Source: JBDREC01 sp043820105 [NCBI: Pseudomonadota bacterium]
GTDB lineage: Bacteria; Bdellovibrionota_F; JAHFAK01
DNA: 64,000 bases
Reading direction: 5' to 3'
NCBI GenBank assembly: GCA_043820105.1
Contig: JBDREC010000099.1
Coordinates: 1-64,000, forward strand
The notes beneath the pieces were generated by a model that saw nothing but the letters and a program-made list of their open reading frames with translations, made no database searches and had not been told where the DNA came from. The translations under genes and the position numbers were made by a program. Numbering within the stretch: position 1 is the first letter of the stretch; every line of letters starts with the position of its first letter. Positions 44,626 through 53,116 of the stretch are shown here, in pieces.

Positions 44626-45552
44626 TTATTCGTTATCCAGGTAATCGTTAAATTCTAGAACTTGAGCTTCAAAAAACTCATAACTTGTATATTTAGAGCC
44701 ATCATAGATAACAATGTCATAATCATTGACATCTGCAAGAAAATCATCTGTGCTTTCATAGTCTTGTAAAACTTGGTCATAAAGACCATGATCACTTAAG
44801 CCTGTTGTGTTTATGTGTAGCAGATCAGCTAATAGCTCCCTTCCACTTAAATAATCACCATTATTATAGAAAGTCCCACAAGATAAAACTGAGCAGGCTG
44901 CAAACTCAAGCTCATTTGTAAGGTCTTTAAAGCAATCATCATTGTCATAATTTGGAATTAAGCTGTAATATCTGCAAAGATCACTGTAGGTTGTTGGTCC
45001 ATCGCCCTGATTATATGAGCAAAACTCTTCTAGCTGATTTTCAAGGTAAGTTTTTAAAAAGTCTCTTGAACCATCACCCATTAATACATACCTATAATCA
45101 AAACTTTTGGTGTGCAATTCATCAAAAAAGTCAGCTTCATTTTTAAACTTTGTGTAAGTTAAATCATAAAGCCCTGCATCGGTATAGTTTTCTTGGTTGC
45201 AGCCTGTTATTTGACCAATAGTTTCTCTGCCGGAATAATAATCATTGTCTACTTCAACTGTGCGAAGTGCAATTAATGAACAGGTTAGAAAAGTAACTTC
45301 ATCAGTAGCGGCTTTAAAGCAATAGTCATTATTGTAATTTGGAGCAAGAGTGTGTTCTCGTCCGCTTGGATATTCATAGGAAGTGCAGCAAAAATAGTCA
45401 TTATCAAGAGAACAGTTGTCACTGTCACAAGTTCCATCAACTGTTGATGGGTTTGCGGTGCTTCCCGAGGTATCATAATCATCAGCACAAGATAAAAACA
45501 GGAAAAATACTGGGATCAGTAAAATAATTAAAATAGGATAAAATTTTTGCAT
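44626..45552 (-). CDS. Lipoprotein with two copies of the 110-residue repeat
   Basis: 308 residues from ATG 45552, behind GGAG. Lipobox FLSC (Cys22), then a short Cys-rich stretch. Two tandem units begin HTLAPNYNNDYCF (near 67) and YYSLIPNYDNDDCF (near 195). Each continues with a conserved second Cys (FLTCS, FAACS), YYSGRE or YLSGRE, GLYD and a C-terminal F-E-L block. It shares the unit with the adjacent gene, so the pair arose by duplication. Gene order is 44626 then 43727 in transcription direction with a 191-base gap. Surface or periplasmic lipoprotein of unknown function. Confidence 0.7.
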   Translation of the reverse strand: MQKFYPILIILLIPVFFLFLSCADDYDTSGSTANPSTVDGTCDSDNCSLDNDYFCCTSYEYPSGREHTLAPNYNNDYCFKAATDEVTFLTCSLIALRTVEVDNDYYSGRETIGQITGCNQENYTDAGLYDLTYTKFKNEADFFDELHTKSFDYRYVLMGDGSRDFLKTYLENQLEEFCSYNQGDGPTTYSDLCRYYSLIPNYDNDDCFKDLTNELEFAACSVLSCGTFYNNGDYLSGRELLADLLHINTTGLSDHGLYDQVLQDYESTDDFLADVNDYDIVIYDGSKYTSYEFFEAQVLEFNDYLDNE

Positions 45553-45664
45553 AAATTCTCCAATATAAAATTGCGCAATTGCTAAGTAAATTCAGTGCAT
45601 TAGCACAAAGCATCAAAGATAACATGTTTATATAACAGATAAAAATAGCAATTGCAAGAAAAAA

Positions 45665-46693
45665 CTAAGCCATTTGTTTTCCCGCCAGTTGGCCACATGC
45701 AGCTTTTATATCCTCTCCCCTTTTCTTTCTGATAATTGTGTTAATATTTTTATTTATTAGAATTTGATGGAATTGATTAATTCTATCTGTGCCTGGAGAA
45801 GAAAATTCTATGTTTTCTGAATCATTTAAGGGTATTAGGTTTAGTTTGTATTTAAGACCACTTAGTATTTTTGCAAGCATTTGAGCATCTTTATCTGAAT
45901 CATTAATATCTTTTAATAATATATATTCAAAAGTAATTCTTTTCCTGTTTTTTAGAGGGTAGTCTTTTAATGTCTCGAGTAAGGTTTTGAGGTTGTATTT
46001 TTTATTTATAGGCATGATATTTGATCTGATTTCGTCATTTGGAGCATTTAATGAGACAGCTAAGTTTACATCTGTTTTATTACCAAATTCTATTATTTTA
46101 TCAGTTATACCAGCCGTTGAAACTGTAATTTTTCTATGTGAAAATGAAAGTCCAAAATCAGAAGTTAGTATTTCTATGGCTTTAATGACATTTTCTAAAT
46201 TTAACAGGGGCTCTCCCATGCCCATGAAAACAATATTTGATACAGGGTTGATTGATTCCTTTTTGCATTGCTTGACTTGATCCACAATTTCCCAGGTTTC
46301 AAGGTTCCTTATAAATCCAAGCTTTGCTGTCATGCAAAATTTACAATTTAGGGCGCACCCTACTTGAGTTGAGATGCAGATTGTGCAGCGCTTTGCTTCA
46401 GGAATTATAACAGATTCAATAAAGTGATTATCATCTAATTTAAATGAAAGTTTTTGAGTTTTATCTTTTGAAATTTGCTTTTGATCTTTTTTCAATTGCC
46501 TTATTTCAGAAATTTCAAAAAGCTTTAATCTTAACTGTTTTGAAAGATCCGTCATTTCTTCAAAATTATTAACAAGTTTATTGTTTATCCATTGGAATAG
46601 TTGCCTGCCAGTAAAAGGCTTGTAGCCAAGCTTGGCCACAAAGTCTTCCATTTTCTTTAATGTAAGATTTGCTAAGTTAAATTTATCTTTCAT
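45665..46693 (-). CDS. rlmN: 23S rRNA/tRNA adenine-C2 methyltransferase RlmN
   Basis: 342 residues. Radical-SAM motif CALNCKFCMTA near residue 113, FVFMGMGEPLLN-type stretch near 170 (SNIVFMGMGEPLLN), HRKITVSTAG near 200, LAVSLNAPND, and a C-terminal conserved Cys in IRKKRGEDIKAACGQL (near 331). The C-terminal Cys is the one that forms the methylated intermediate. It methylates C2 of A2503 in 23S rRNA and of A37 in some tRNAs. Monocistronic. Confidence 0.95.
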   Translation of the reverse strand: MKDKFNLANLTLKKMEDFVAKLGYKPFTGRQLFQWINNKLVNNFEEMTDLSKQLRLKLFEISEIRQLKKDQKQISKDKTQKLSFKLDDNHFIESVIIPEAKRCTICISTQVGCALNCKFCMTAKLGFIRNLETWEIVDQVKQCKKESINPVSNIVFMGMGEPLLNLENVIKAIEILTSDFGLSFSHRKITVSTAGITDKIIEFGNKTDVNLAVSLNAPNDEIRSNIMPINKKYNLKTLLETLKDYPLKNRKRITFEYILLKDINDSDKDAQMLAKILSGLKYKLNLIPLNDSENIEFSSPGTDRINQFHQILINKNINTIIRKKRGEDIKAACGQLAGKQMA

Positions 46694-46778
46694 GATTATG
46701 TTTCTATAGTCTTTGATTAATCTACTTGCAAGTAGTTTTTCTTGGGAAATGTATGAATTTATTTTCTTCTTCTTAAAT

Positions 46779-46873
46779 TAATTATTAATTATTGATTATT
46801 GATTATTGATTATTGGTTATTTTTACGATTGTAGGAGAATAATTAATAATCAATAATTAATAATTAACAATTA
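46779..46873. repeat. Two inverted heptamer arrays (TGATTAT and ATAATTA)
   Basis: 46779-46820 has six units (TAATTAT x2, TGATTAT x3, TGGTTAT). 46839-46873 has five units (ATAATTA, ATAATCA, ATAATTA x2, ACAATTA), which are the reverse complements of the first set. They can pair across an 18-base spacer into a long AT-rich hairpin between rlmN and the upstream gene. The stop codon of the upstream gene lies in the last unit. Confidence 0.85.
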
Positions 46874-47647
46874 ACGGAGAAGACCCAAACTCCACACTGT
46901 CCCGGCTGCATCCATTTTTAAATCTCTATAAGCTTCTTCACAAATAACATCATCATCATATTTTATTTCACCAAATCCGCCGCGTTCCCATGTTTCATCA
47001 CCATTTTCATTTATTTTTCTATTAAACATTGTTGTTGAAATTATTTCATAGCTTAGACCTGTTGAAACTGAAGCCCAGAAAGCAAGGGTCTTGGGAAGTG
47101 GAAAACCTAAGGATTTATTCTGCTGTATTTCAAAAGCTAAAAATGCATGCATGTAAAAATGATTCCAGTCTGAGCCTAAGTAGTGTGGAATGCATTCTGG
47201 AAATAGGGCACTTATTTTTTCCAAATCATTATCACTTTGCATTGGTAGGACATTGTAAAAAACTTGATAAAGCAATGATCTAAAAGTTTTTAGATTGCCA
47301 ACAGGTTTTTCAAGTCTAAGTTCTTCTAAGACCTTTTCACAATCAGCAAATACGCCAAGGATTAAAATTCTATCTTCTGTTTTTTGAAAATAATTTTTTG
47401 ATAATTCATAAAGTGAAACAAAAATTTCATTTTCTTGTAATTTTAATATGAAGTTAAAATAGTTATTTGACCTTACTTGGAAATCTTCGTTTTGTACAAT
47501 TTTTTCAAAAATATAACCCGCCACAGAGGATTTTAATTCGCTTCTTTTATCTTCCTGGGCTGATAAATTGGTTGAGAAAAAAATGGGGAATTGAATAAAG
47601 GCAAGAGTAATTACCAAGATGATTTTTTTCAAAAATTTTGTTTTCAT
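46871..47647 (-). CDS. Secreted protein of unknown function
   Basis: 258 residues. A signal peptide (KKIILVITLAFIQFPIFFS, cleavage near LSAQ) is followed by a mostly helical body without cysteine pairs. Features include the acidic helix KLQENEIFVSLYELSK and the stretch FMHAFLAFEIQQNKSL. The sequence ends in DAAGTVWSLGLLR directly in the heptamer repeat, so the last residues may not be ancestral. No family recognised; the protein is probably periplasmic or lipid-free surface material. Confidence 0.55.
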   Translation of the reverse strand: MKTKFLKKIILVITLAFIQFPIFFSTNLSAQEDKRSELKSSVAGYIFEKIVQNEDFQVRSNNYFNFILKLQENEIFVSLYELSKNYFQKTEDRILILGVFADCEKVLEELRLEKPVGNLKTFRSLLYQVFYNVLPMQSDNDLEKISALFPECIPHYLGSDWNHFYMHAFLAFEIQQNKSLGFPLPKTLAFWASVSTGLSYEIISTTMFNRKINENGDETWERGGFGEIKYDDDVICEEAYRDLKMDAAGTVWSLGLLR

Positions 47648-47720
47648 TATCTTGCCTTTCCCAATTCCCCAAAAACGAGGTGTAAATATAAATTATAAAT
47701 GTATAGAATGTGCTAATTTT

Positions 47721-48851
47721 TTATTCTATTTCAATGGTATCTGCTGAGACTACATTTTCTTTGCAGATTCTGTAAAGGTCCATGGCTCTTACAGCTAGTA
47801 CCATTCCTGGGTAAAATTCTGATCTTCCTCTTGCTTTGTCATTAACAAGTTCAAAAGTATAGTCTCCTTTGACTTGTTTTTCAGTAATAACTCTTTCGCC
47901 ATTAGTGACATCCAGGAGTTGCACTGTAATTTTTTCTGTGGTGTCGTCTTTATCATAGGCATTGATTTGGATGCTAACGGTTTCAACGGTTCTAGGTTGA
48001 GTTTTTTCAATCCAATTTGGCCAGCCTTTTCCTTTTGTTTCAACATACGGTGCTACTTTTGAGCCTGTTATAACAGTAAGTGTAGGTGGTTCAAAGCATG
48101 TTGGTAGTTTTTTGCTTTCTACGATTACTGTTTTTGGTGCAACTTCTTGGCCATAAACATTTACTTCAAAGCTTGTTGTTTTAAAGGAATATGTTTCATC
48201 AAGATAACATGGTTCAAAGTTACCATCTCTTGCAATGTTTTCATCACATAAAACTTCACGACCATGTCTTTCCTTAACTGTATATCTTAATCCATAACCG
48301 CTTGTTTCAGTTCCACCTATAATAACAGTATTTCGACCATCTTCTGTTAGAGAATGTTTTGACCACACTTCAACGCGTAACTCTTTTACTGGCTCAGGTT
48401 CAGGAGCTGGAGTTACAGGTTCATCTTGAGCTTTTGGTGCATTTGTGACAATTACCATGATAACAGGATCATTCCAAACAACACTTATGACGTCTTGTGA
48501 AAATTCTTTTCTATATCTATCAATTTCCCAGCCTGTATATGGATCCATAATAACCAGATCAATTGCTCTTGCATCTTTAACTACTTCCTTTTGTATTTGA
48601 AAGGAACCTATTTTTCCATCTGCTGTAGCATCCCACTGGGTTCTTCCTTTTCTTGATTGATATATATAGGAGCCACCTGATTTGGAATAAACCTCAAAAC
48701 TGTATAGAGCATTTGATTCAAGTCCAGAGGCTTTAAATATAAAAAAACCCTGGCTATTGGTTTCTACAGTTACACTCGCTGCATAAACTAAGCTTGATAA
48801 AATAAGAATTAAAAAGGTTGTAATAGCAATTATTAATTTAGATCTTGGCAT
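47721..48851 (-). CDS. Secreted protein with beta-rich repeats, unknown function
   Basis: 376 residues. The signal peptide (LIIAITTFLILILSSLVYAA) is cleaved near residue 24. A beta-rich N-terminal domain (VTVETNSQGFFIFKASGL) resembles a carbohydrate- or fibronectin-type strand pattern. A Pro/Glu linker (PVTPAPEPEP, near 145) is followed by more beta-rich sequence. The C-terminal half has SIQINAYDKDDTTEKITVQL, similar to an Ig/bacterial surface domain. Four or five cysteines may form disulfides. I do not recognise a family. Confidence 0.6.
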   Translation of the reverse strand: MPRSKLIIAITTFLILILSSLVYAASVTVETNSQGFFIFKASGLESNALYSFEVYSKSGGSYIYQSRKGRTQWDATADGKIGSFQIQKEVVKDARAIDLVIMDPYTGWEIDRYRKEFSQDVISVVWNDPVIMVIVTNAPKAQDEPVTPAPEPEPVKELRVEVWSKHSLTEDGRNTVIIGGTETSGYGLRYTVKERHGREVLCDENIARDGNFEPCYLDETYSFKTTSFEVNVYGQEVAPKTVIVESKKLPTCFEPPTLTVITGSKVAPYVETKGKGWPNWIEKTQPRTVETVSIQINAYDKDDTTEKITVQLLDVTNGERVITEKQVKGDYTFELVNDKARGRSEFYPGMVLAVRAMDLYRICKENVVSADTIEIE

Positions 48852-49117
48852 TTTAATCTCCCAAAGGTTTTGTTAATCTTGAATGTATGTATTTCGCAAC
48901 AAGTGTGCCAAGAGTCTTTGGATTGATTGATTTAATAATATCACTAATGTTATCAATAGCATAAGCCTATAATAAGGGCATAAATTTTATGGATTAGTAT
49001 TCATAAACAGTGCTTTTTTGTCACCCTTTGGACATTTTGCATCTTGAGACTTAACTTGAATTTTTTTTTATTTATTTTTATATTGATCTTGATATAAAAG
49101 TTATTGAAAGAATTTCA
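48852..49117. other. Intergenic region between divergent genes
   Basis: 266 bases between two outward-facing genes; it should hold both promoters. TTGAAT- and TATATT-like elements are present in the AT-rich part near 49050-49090, but none is distinctive enough to call. No repeats seen. Confidence 0.4.
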
Positions 49118-50581
49118 ATGGATGCAAAAAGAAAAAGATTGTATTTGATCGGTGGAGGCTTGCTTCTATTGATTGTCATAGCTAATAATTCTTCAAAGGA
49201 AGATAAAGCATCAGATGAAGTTTCCAATATTCCCAAAGAAGAAACTTATGAATTAAATTTAAAAATTCCAGAAGCTGTAGATCAAGGGTATGATGATGAA
49301 TATTATGAAGATGAAAACACAGATAAAGATACAATAGTATCTCCAAGGTTACAAAAATGTAATGACTTATGGTCATATGCCTGTAATATTGAAGATGAAG
49401 ATCTCCTTGATGATCATTCTGGATTTTACAATTCAAAAACTGGCTTTTCAAATGTTGGTATTGTTAAGAAACAAACCATGGCAGTTTCAAAATTTATAGA
49501 TAATTTTTGGAATTTGTATTCTGAATTTCAAGTTGAAGGGAAGGAATGTAAGACTTTAGTTGATAAATTTAAAGCACGATTTGAGGAGATGGATGTAGAT
49601 AATTGTAAAACTGACAAAAAAAAGTGTATGGGTGATAAAAATTGTGAGCTAAGTGTTCACTATTATTGTTATTATCTGGCTGAAAGGGCTTATATTAGAG
49701 GTTTTGATAAAGTTCCTGATTGGGAAGTTTATGAATACAATGCTCTAAAGGCTTGTCGTAAACAAGTTTACCTCTCCATTTATGATAAATATTATAGATA
49801 TAAAGAAAATGAAGTTTCAAGACTTTATAAAAAAGCTATGCGATACGCAATAACTGTTATTGAGAGGGAATTGCCAGGAAGCAGTGCAGATTTCAGGTCT
49901 TTAATTCTTAGCACTGATTTATTATTAGGAGATATTTTAGATCATCCGGATTTTTATGGAGCAAATGAAGGTCTTATGTTTGATCGGATTATTTTCAGAA
50001 TGGATAACGCTTATTTTGCTGAATCGCACAGATATAATTATGTTTCTATAGGCCTATCTGTCATTAATCGATTTTGGAGCAAAATGGCTATTCTATATAT
50101 TTTAGGACATGAGATGGGGCATAATTTTGATCCAATGGTTCATGCAATTGATTTATGCGGTTTTGGAAATAAGAGTAAAAAACAAGCAGATGATAATAAA
50201 AGAATGGAAGGAAAGTATTATCCAAATCCCATAACCTGTGCCTCTGTACCTTCTGAACTTAAAGCTAAATCTAAAGAACTCATTAAGGTTATTGATCTAG
50301 CTTCTTACGCTAAGGTGAAAAAAGGGGAAACACACAATTATTCTTATCTTGGCGAGCTATTTGCTGACTGGTTTGGAATTATGATTTTGAATGAGTATTT
50401 CAAAGATAATTCTGTTTCTCTTGAAGATAGAAGAAGAGCTATGTTGAATATTTCACGTCTTATATGTGATAATGATGCTAAAAAAGAGGGTGATGTTCAC
50501 CCAAAATGGCAAGATCGAGTCAATAAGCTGATGAGAAAGTATCTTGAAAGACCTGATGAGCTTTATATGTGCATTAAATAG
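49118..50581 (+). CDS. M13-like membrane-anchored zinc metallopeptidase
   Basis: 487 residues. An N-terminal membrane anchor (about 8-23, LYLIGGGLLLLIVIAN) is followed by an acidic stretch (30-70). Cys81 begins CNDLWSYACN, which resembles the N-terminus of the neprilysin (M13) family. The zinc site HEMGH lies near residue 331 (GHEMGHNFD), and the third ligand Glu is in GELFADWFG near 411. The protein is shorter than typical M13 enzymes (about 650-750), so it is a divergent, compact form. A heptamer array starts in its stop codon. Substrate unknown; active site faces the periplasm. Confidence 0.75.
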   Translation: MDAKRKRLYLIGGGLLLLIVIANNSSKEDKASDEVSNIPKEETYELNLKIPEAVDQGYDDEYYEDENTDKDTIVSPRLQKCNDLWSYACNIEDEDLLDDHSGFYNSKTGFSNVGIVKKQTMAVSKFIDNFWNLYSEFQVEGKECKTLVDKFKARFEEMDVDNCKTDKKKCMGDKNCELSVHYYCYYLAERAYIRGFDKVPDWEVYEYNALKACRKQVYLSIYDKYYRYKENEVSRLYKKAMRYAITVIERELPGSSADFRSLILSTDLLLGDILDHPDFYGANEGLMFDRIIFRMDNAYFAESHRYNYVSIGLSVINRFWSKMAILYILGHEMGHNFDPMVHAIDLCGFGNKSKKQADDNKRMEGKYYPNPITCASVPSELKAKSKELIKVIDLASYAKVKKGETHNYSYLGELFADWFGIMILNEYFKDNSVSLEDRRRAMLNISRLICDNDAKKEGDVHPKWQDRVNKLMRKYLERPDELYMCIK

Positions 50582-50606
50582 TTGCTGGTTGCAGCTTGTT
50601 AGTTGC
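50579..50606. repeat. Degenerate heptamer array TAGTTGC
   Basis: TAGTTGC, TGGTTGC, AGCTTGT and TAGTTGC. It begins with the TAG stop codon of the metallopeptidase gene. More degenerate than the other arrays. Confidence 0.6.
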
Positions 50607-50719
50607 TTAGTAAGTTGGTTTTTTTCCATTTGCGATCAAGTGTATATGCATGTTTTAACCTTGCATCTTAAAAATATTTACTTTATATGATTTCCTGGTT
50701 TACTAACTAATGGTGGCTT

Positions 50720-51400
50720 ATGAAGGGCAAAATATTAATCATTGAAGATGATAAAGACCTTAACAATCTATTGCAATATAATCTTAAAAGAGAAGGATTT
50801 GAAGTAGATTCGTTTTATTCTGGTAAGGGAGCAATTGAAAGAGTGCATGAATTTAATCCTGATTTAATTGTTCTTGATATTATGCTTCCAAAAACTTCAG
50901 GCTTTAAAATTTGTAAGCAGCTTCGTGAAAAGCCTGATACTGAGAACATACCTGTTATTATGCTTACTGCAAAGTCCGAAGAAGATGATCGGGTTAAGGG
51001 TTTTGAGCTAGGTGCTGATGATTATGTTACAAAGCCTTTTAGTCCCATTGAACTTATGCTGAGAATTAAAGCTGTTTTAAAAAGAACGTCATCATATAAA
51101 GAAGAAAAAACAAAGTTTAGGATTGGTAAATTAGTTGTTGATGAAGAAAGAACAGAAGTGAAAGTTGGTGCTGAGGTTATTCAGTTAACTTTAACAGAAT
51201 TTAAGCTTTTATTATTTTTAATCAAAAACAAGGAAAAAGTTTTTTCAAGAGAAGATCTTTTAACTTCTGTTTGGGGTTATTCTGACATTACAGAAACAAG
51301 AACAGTTGACACTCATATTAAAAGACTGAGGCAGAAGCTCTTTGATTCTGGAGATTATATTAAAACTATGCATGGTCTGGGGTATAAGTTTAGTGTTTAA
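50720..51400 (+). CDS. OmpR/PhoB-family response regulator
   Basis: 226 residues. The receiver domain (about 1-118) has IIEDDKDL, phospho-acceptor Asp near 53 in LIVLDIMLPKTSG, and conserved Lys in YVTKPFSP. The DNA-binding winged helix (about 130-225) has LTLTEFKLLLFLIKNK, DLLTSVWGYSD and a final HIKRLRQKLF. The layout and the overlapping downstream PhoR-type kinase suggest a PhoBR-like system. No pst or phoU genes are visible, so the phosphate signal is not certain. Confidence 0.88.
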   Translation: MKGKILIIEDDKDLNNLLQYNLKREGFEVDSFYSGKGAIERVHEFNPDLIVLDIMLPKTSGFKICKQLREKPDTENIPVIMLTAKSEEDDRVKGFELGADDYVTKPFSPIELMLRIKAVLKRTSSYKEEKTKFRIGKLVVDEERTEVKVGAEVIQLTLTEFKLLLFLIKNKEKVFSREDLLTSVWGYSDITETRTVDTHIKRLRQKLFDSGDYIKTMHGLGYKFSV

Positions 51401-52523
51401 CTCCATTCTCTTGACCCTTGTTTCTCTTCTTTTAATTTCAACAAGTATATTTGTCTATTTTCATCTTCAAAATAAAAGAAAAATGTCTCGTTATAGGCGA
51501 GAACGAAATCTCTTAAATGCCATTTTAAAAGGTATGTACGAAGGTGTTATTGTTATTAATTCTGAAGGACATGTTGTTTTAGCAAATGATTCTATGAAAA
51601 AGATTTTTCCAATTCCTTTGGAATATAAAAACAAACATTTGCTTGAAGTTATTAACAATTCTCAAATATACCAGTTGTTTGATGAAATAAGGGATGGTGC
51701 TGAATTTGTTTCAAAAGAAGTCAAGGTTAATGAGGAAGAGGATTTTTCCTTATATGCAAATCTATCAGCAATTTCTCAAGATAAAAAAATTGATGCAGTC
51801 GTTGGTGTTTTTCATAATATCAGCAAAATTCGAAAATTAGAGAAAATGAGAAGATATCTAATTGCAAACTTGAGTCATGAGTTCAAAACACCCCTTGCTT
51901 CTATAAAGGGATACTCTGAGACTTTATTAAGTGGTGCTTTAGATGATAAAGAAACAGCAAGGCAATTTATTAAAATAATAGAAAAAAACTGTAATTTTCT
52001 AATTAAACTAATTGAAGAGATGCTACAACTATCAAAGCTAGATACAGGCCAATATAAAGTCGAATATAGTGACATAGTGTTTCCATCTTTTGTACATGAG
52101 GTTATAGAAGGTATTGAACAAACAAATTTTAAAAATGTTACAGTAATTAATGAAATTGAAAATGTAGCAGTTCCAGGTGATGTGCAGGGAATGAAACAAG
52201 TTTTTTCAAATTTAATAACAAATGCCTACAAATATAATAAGCAAGATGGTGCCTTGCGTATCTATTCTGAAAAGGAAACTACTGCCGAAGGTCGCTATAT
52301 TACATTTATCTTTGAAGACACAGGACTTGGAATACCAGCAGAAGATGTGAATCGTGTTTTTGAACGCTTCTATCGCGTTGAAAAAGCAAGATCACGCGAT
52401 ATGGGCGGAACAGGATTAGGCCTATCCATTGTCAAAAACATTGTCAAAGCCCACAAAGGAAAAGTCTGGGTCGAAAGCATCGAAGGCCAAGGCTCAAAAT
52501 TTTTCCTAAGATTGCCGCTTTAA
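51393..52523 (+). CDS. PhoR-type sensor histidine kinase
   Basis: The start is uncertain: GTG 51393 overlaps the response-regulator stop (GTGTTTAA) and gives 376 residues; ATG 51372 or 51342 give longer versions. One N-terminal membrane helix (VFNSILLTLVSLLLIS). A PAS-like domain (about 45-140) has MYEGVIVINSEGHVVLAN. DHp His in NLSHEFKTPLASIKGYSETLL near residue 163. The ATPase domain has NLITNAYKYN, FEDTGLGIPAED and GGTGLGLSIVKN. A single anchor and PAS domain match PhoR-type kinases that lack a large periplasmic sensor. Confidence 0.88.
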   Translation: MFNSILLTLVSLLLISTSIFVYFHLQNKRKMSRYRRERNLLNAILKGMYEGVIVINSEGHVVLANDSMKKIFPIPLEYKNKHLLEVINNSQIYQLFDEIRDGAEFVSKEVKVNEEEDFSLYANLSAISQDKKIDAVVGVFHNISKIRKLEKMRRYLIANLSHEFKTPLASIKGYSETLLSGALDDKETARQFIKIIEKNCNFLIKLIEEMLQLSKLDTGQYKVEYSDIVFPSFVHEVIEGIEQTNFKNVTVINEIENVAVPGDVQGMKQVFSNLITNAYKYNKQDGALRIYSEKETTAEGRYITFIFEDTGLGIPAEDVNRVFERFYRVEKARSRDMGGTGLGLSIVKNIVKAHKGKVWVESIEGQGSKFFLRLPL

Positions 52524-52541
52524 TCAGCACTTCTCACATTT

Positions 52542-52761
52542 ATTTTTTATGAAAATCTTAGGGAAGTTATTTTAAAAAGGGCATGCGCCCCAGTCGGCCC
52601 ACTCAGTCGGAAAAAGCTATTATTTTCTAATTTATAAAAGCTTCATTCTTACGCTTTTAAAAATAAGAAAATAATAACTTTTTCCTCCTTCGTTGGGCCT
52701 CCTTCCTGGCTTTTAATGCCCTTTTTAAAATAACTTCCCTAAGATTTTCTATATAAAAAAT
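52542..52761. repeat. Long imperfect palindrome, element C
   Basis: 220 bp. The outer arms, ATTTTTTAT plus GAAAATCTTAGGG and on to AAAAAGGGCAT (52542-52583), pair with 52718-52761 over about 40 bp. An inner pair, GGAAAAAGCTATTATTTTCT with AGAAAATAATAACTTTTTCC, continues the stem, and GGCCCA pairs with TGGGCC. The tip is a short AT-rich loop. The sequence differs from elements A and B though the layout is similar. It lies 18 bases after the PhoR stop codon, so it may also act as a terminator. Confidence 0.85.
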
Positions 52762-52869
52762 ACTCATTTGGACATATCTTACAACATGACAGTGTTGAAA
52801 ATCATTAATGTGATGAAACCTTATCGGTTATCGGTTTGGGTTACGATCCCCGCCTTCAATTCCGCACAT

Positions 52870-53110
52870 TCCCTGATTTTATTAGAAAAGCAAGAAGAGT
52901 TTAACTCAAAAAAAGTGTATCGGAGCCAGACCAGCATGGTTTTTCCTGGCAGAAGTTAAATGAACCTAGTTTATATAATTGAGTGTAATTATTTAATTTC
53001 ATTTTACTTATGCTTGGAAAATGGGCTGGCGAGATCAAGGGCAAAATCTCGCAGGGATTTTGACTCGTCTTTTTTTGAGTTAAACTCTTCTTGCTTTTCA
53101 AAATCAGGCA
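52870..53110 (-). repeat. Palindromic repeat element, copy B (inverted relative to A)
   Basis: A roughly 240-bp imperfect palindrome. Left arm 52872-52915 (CCTGATTTT to CAAAAAAAG) pairs with right arm 53069-53108. The reverse complement shares conserved core blocks with element A: CAAAAAAAGACG, CCCTGCG, CCTTGATCTC, AAGTAAAATGAAATTA, CAGGAAAAACC (CTAGGAAAAACC in A) and GATACACTTTTTTTGA. The outer arm middles differ from A (GAGTTTAACTC region) yet still pair with their own partner. Located between element C and coaD. Confidence 0.9.
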
Positions 53111-53116
53111 ATTAGT

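Noticed and set aside
52768-53101. Two open frames overlapping the palindromic element B (52768-52959 plus, 52901-53101 minus)
   Set aside because: They run through the paired arms and the conserved core of the repeat. The same core in element A has stops in the matching frames, so it is not coding.
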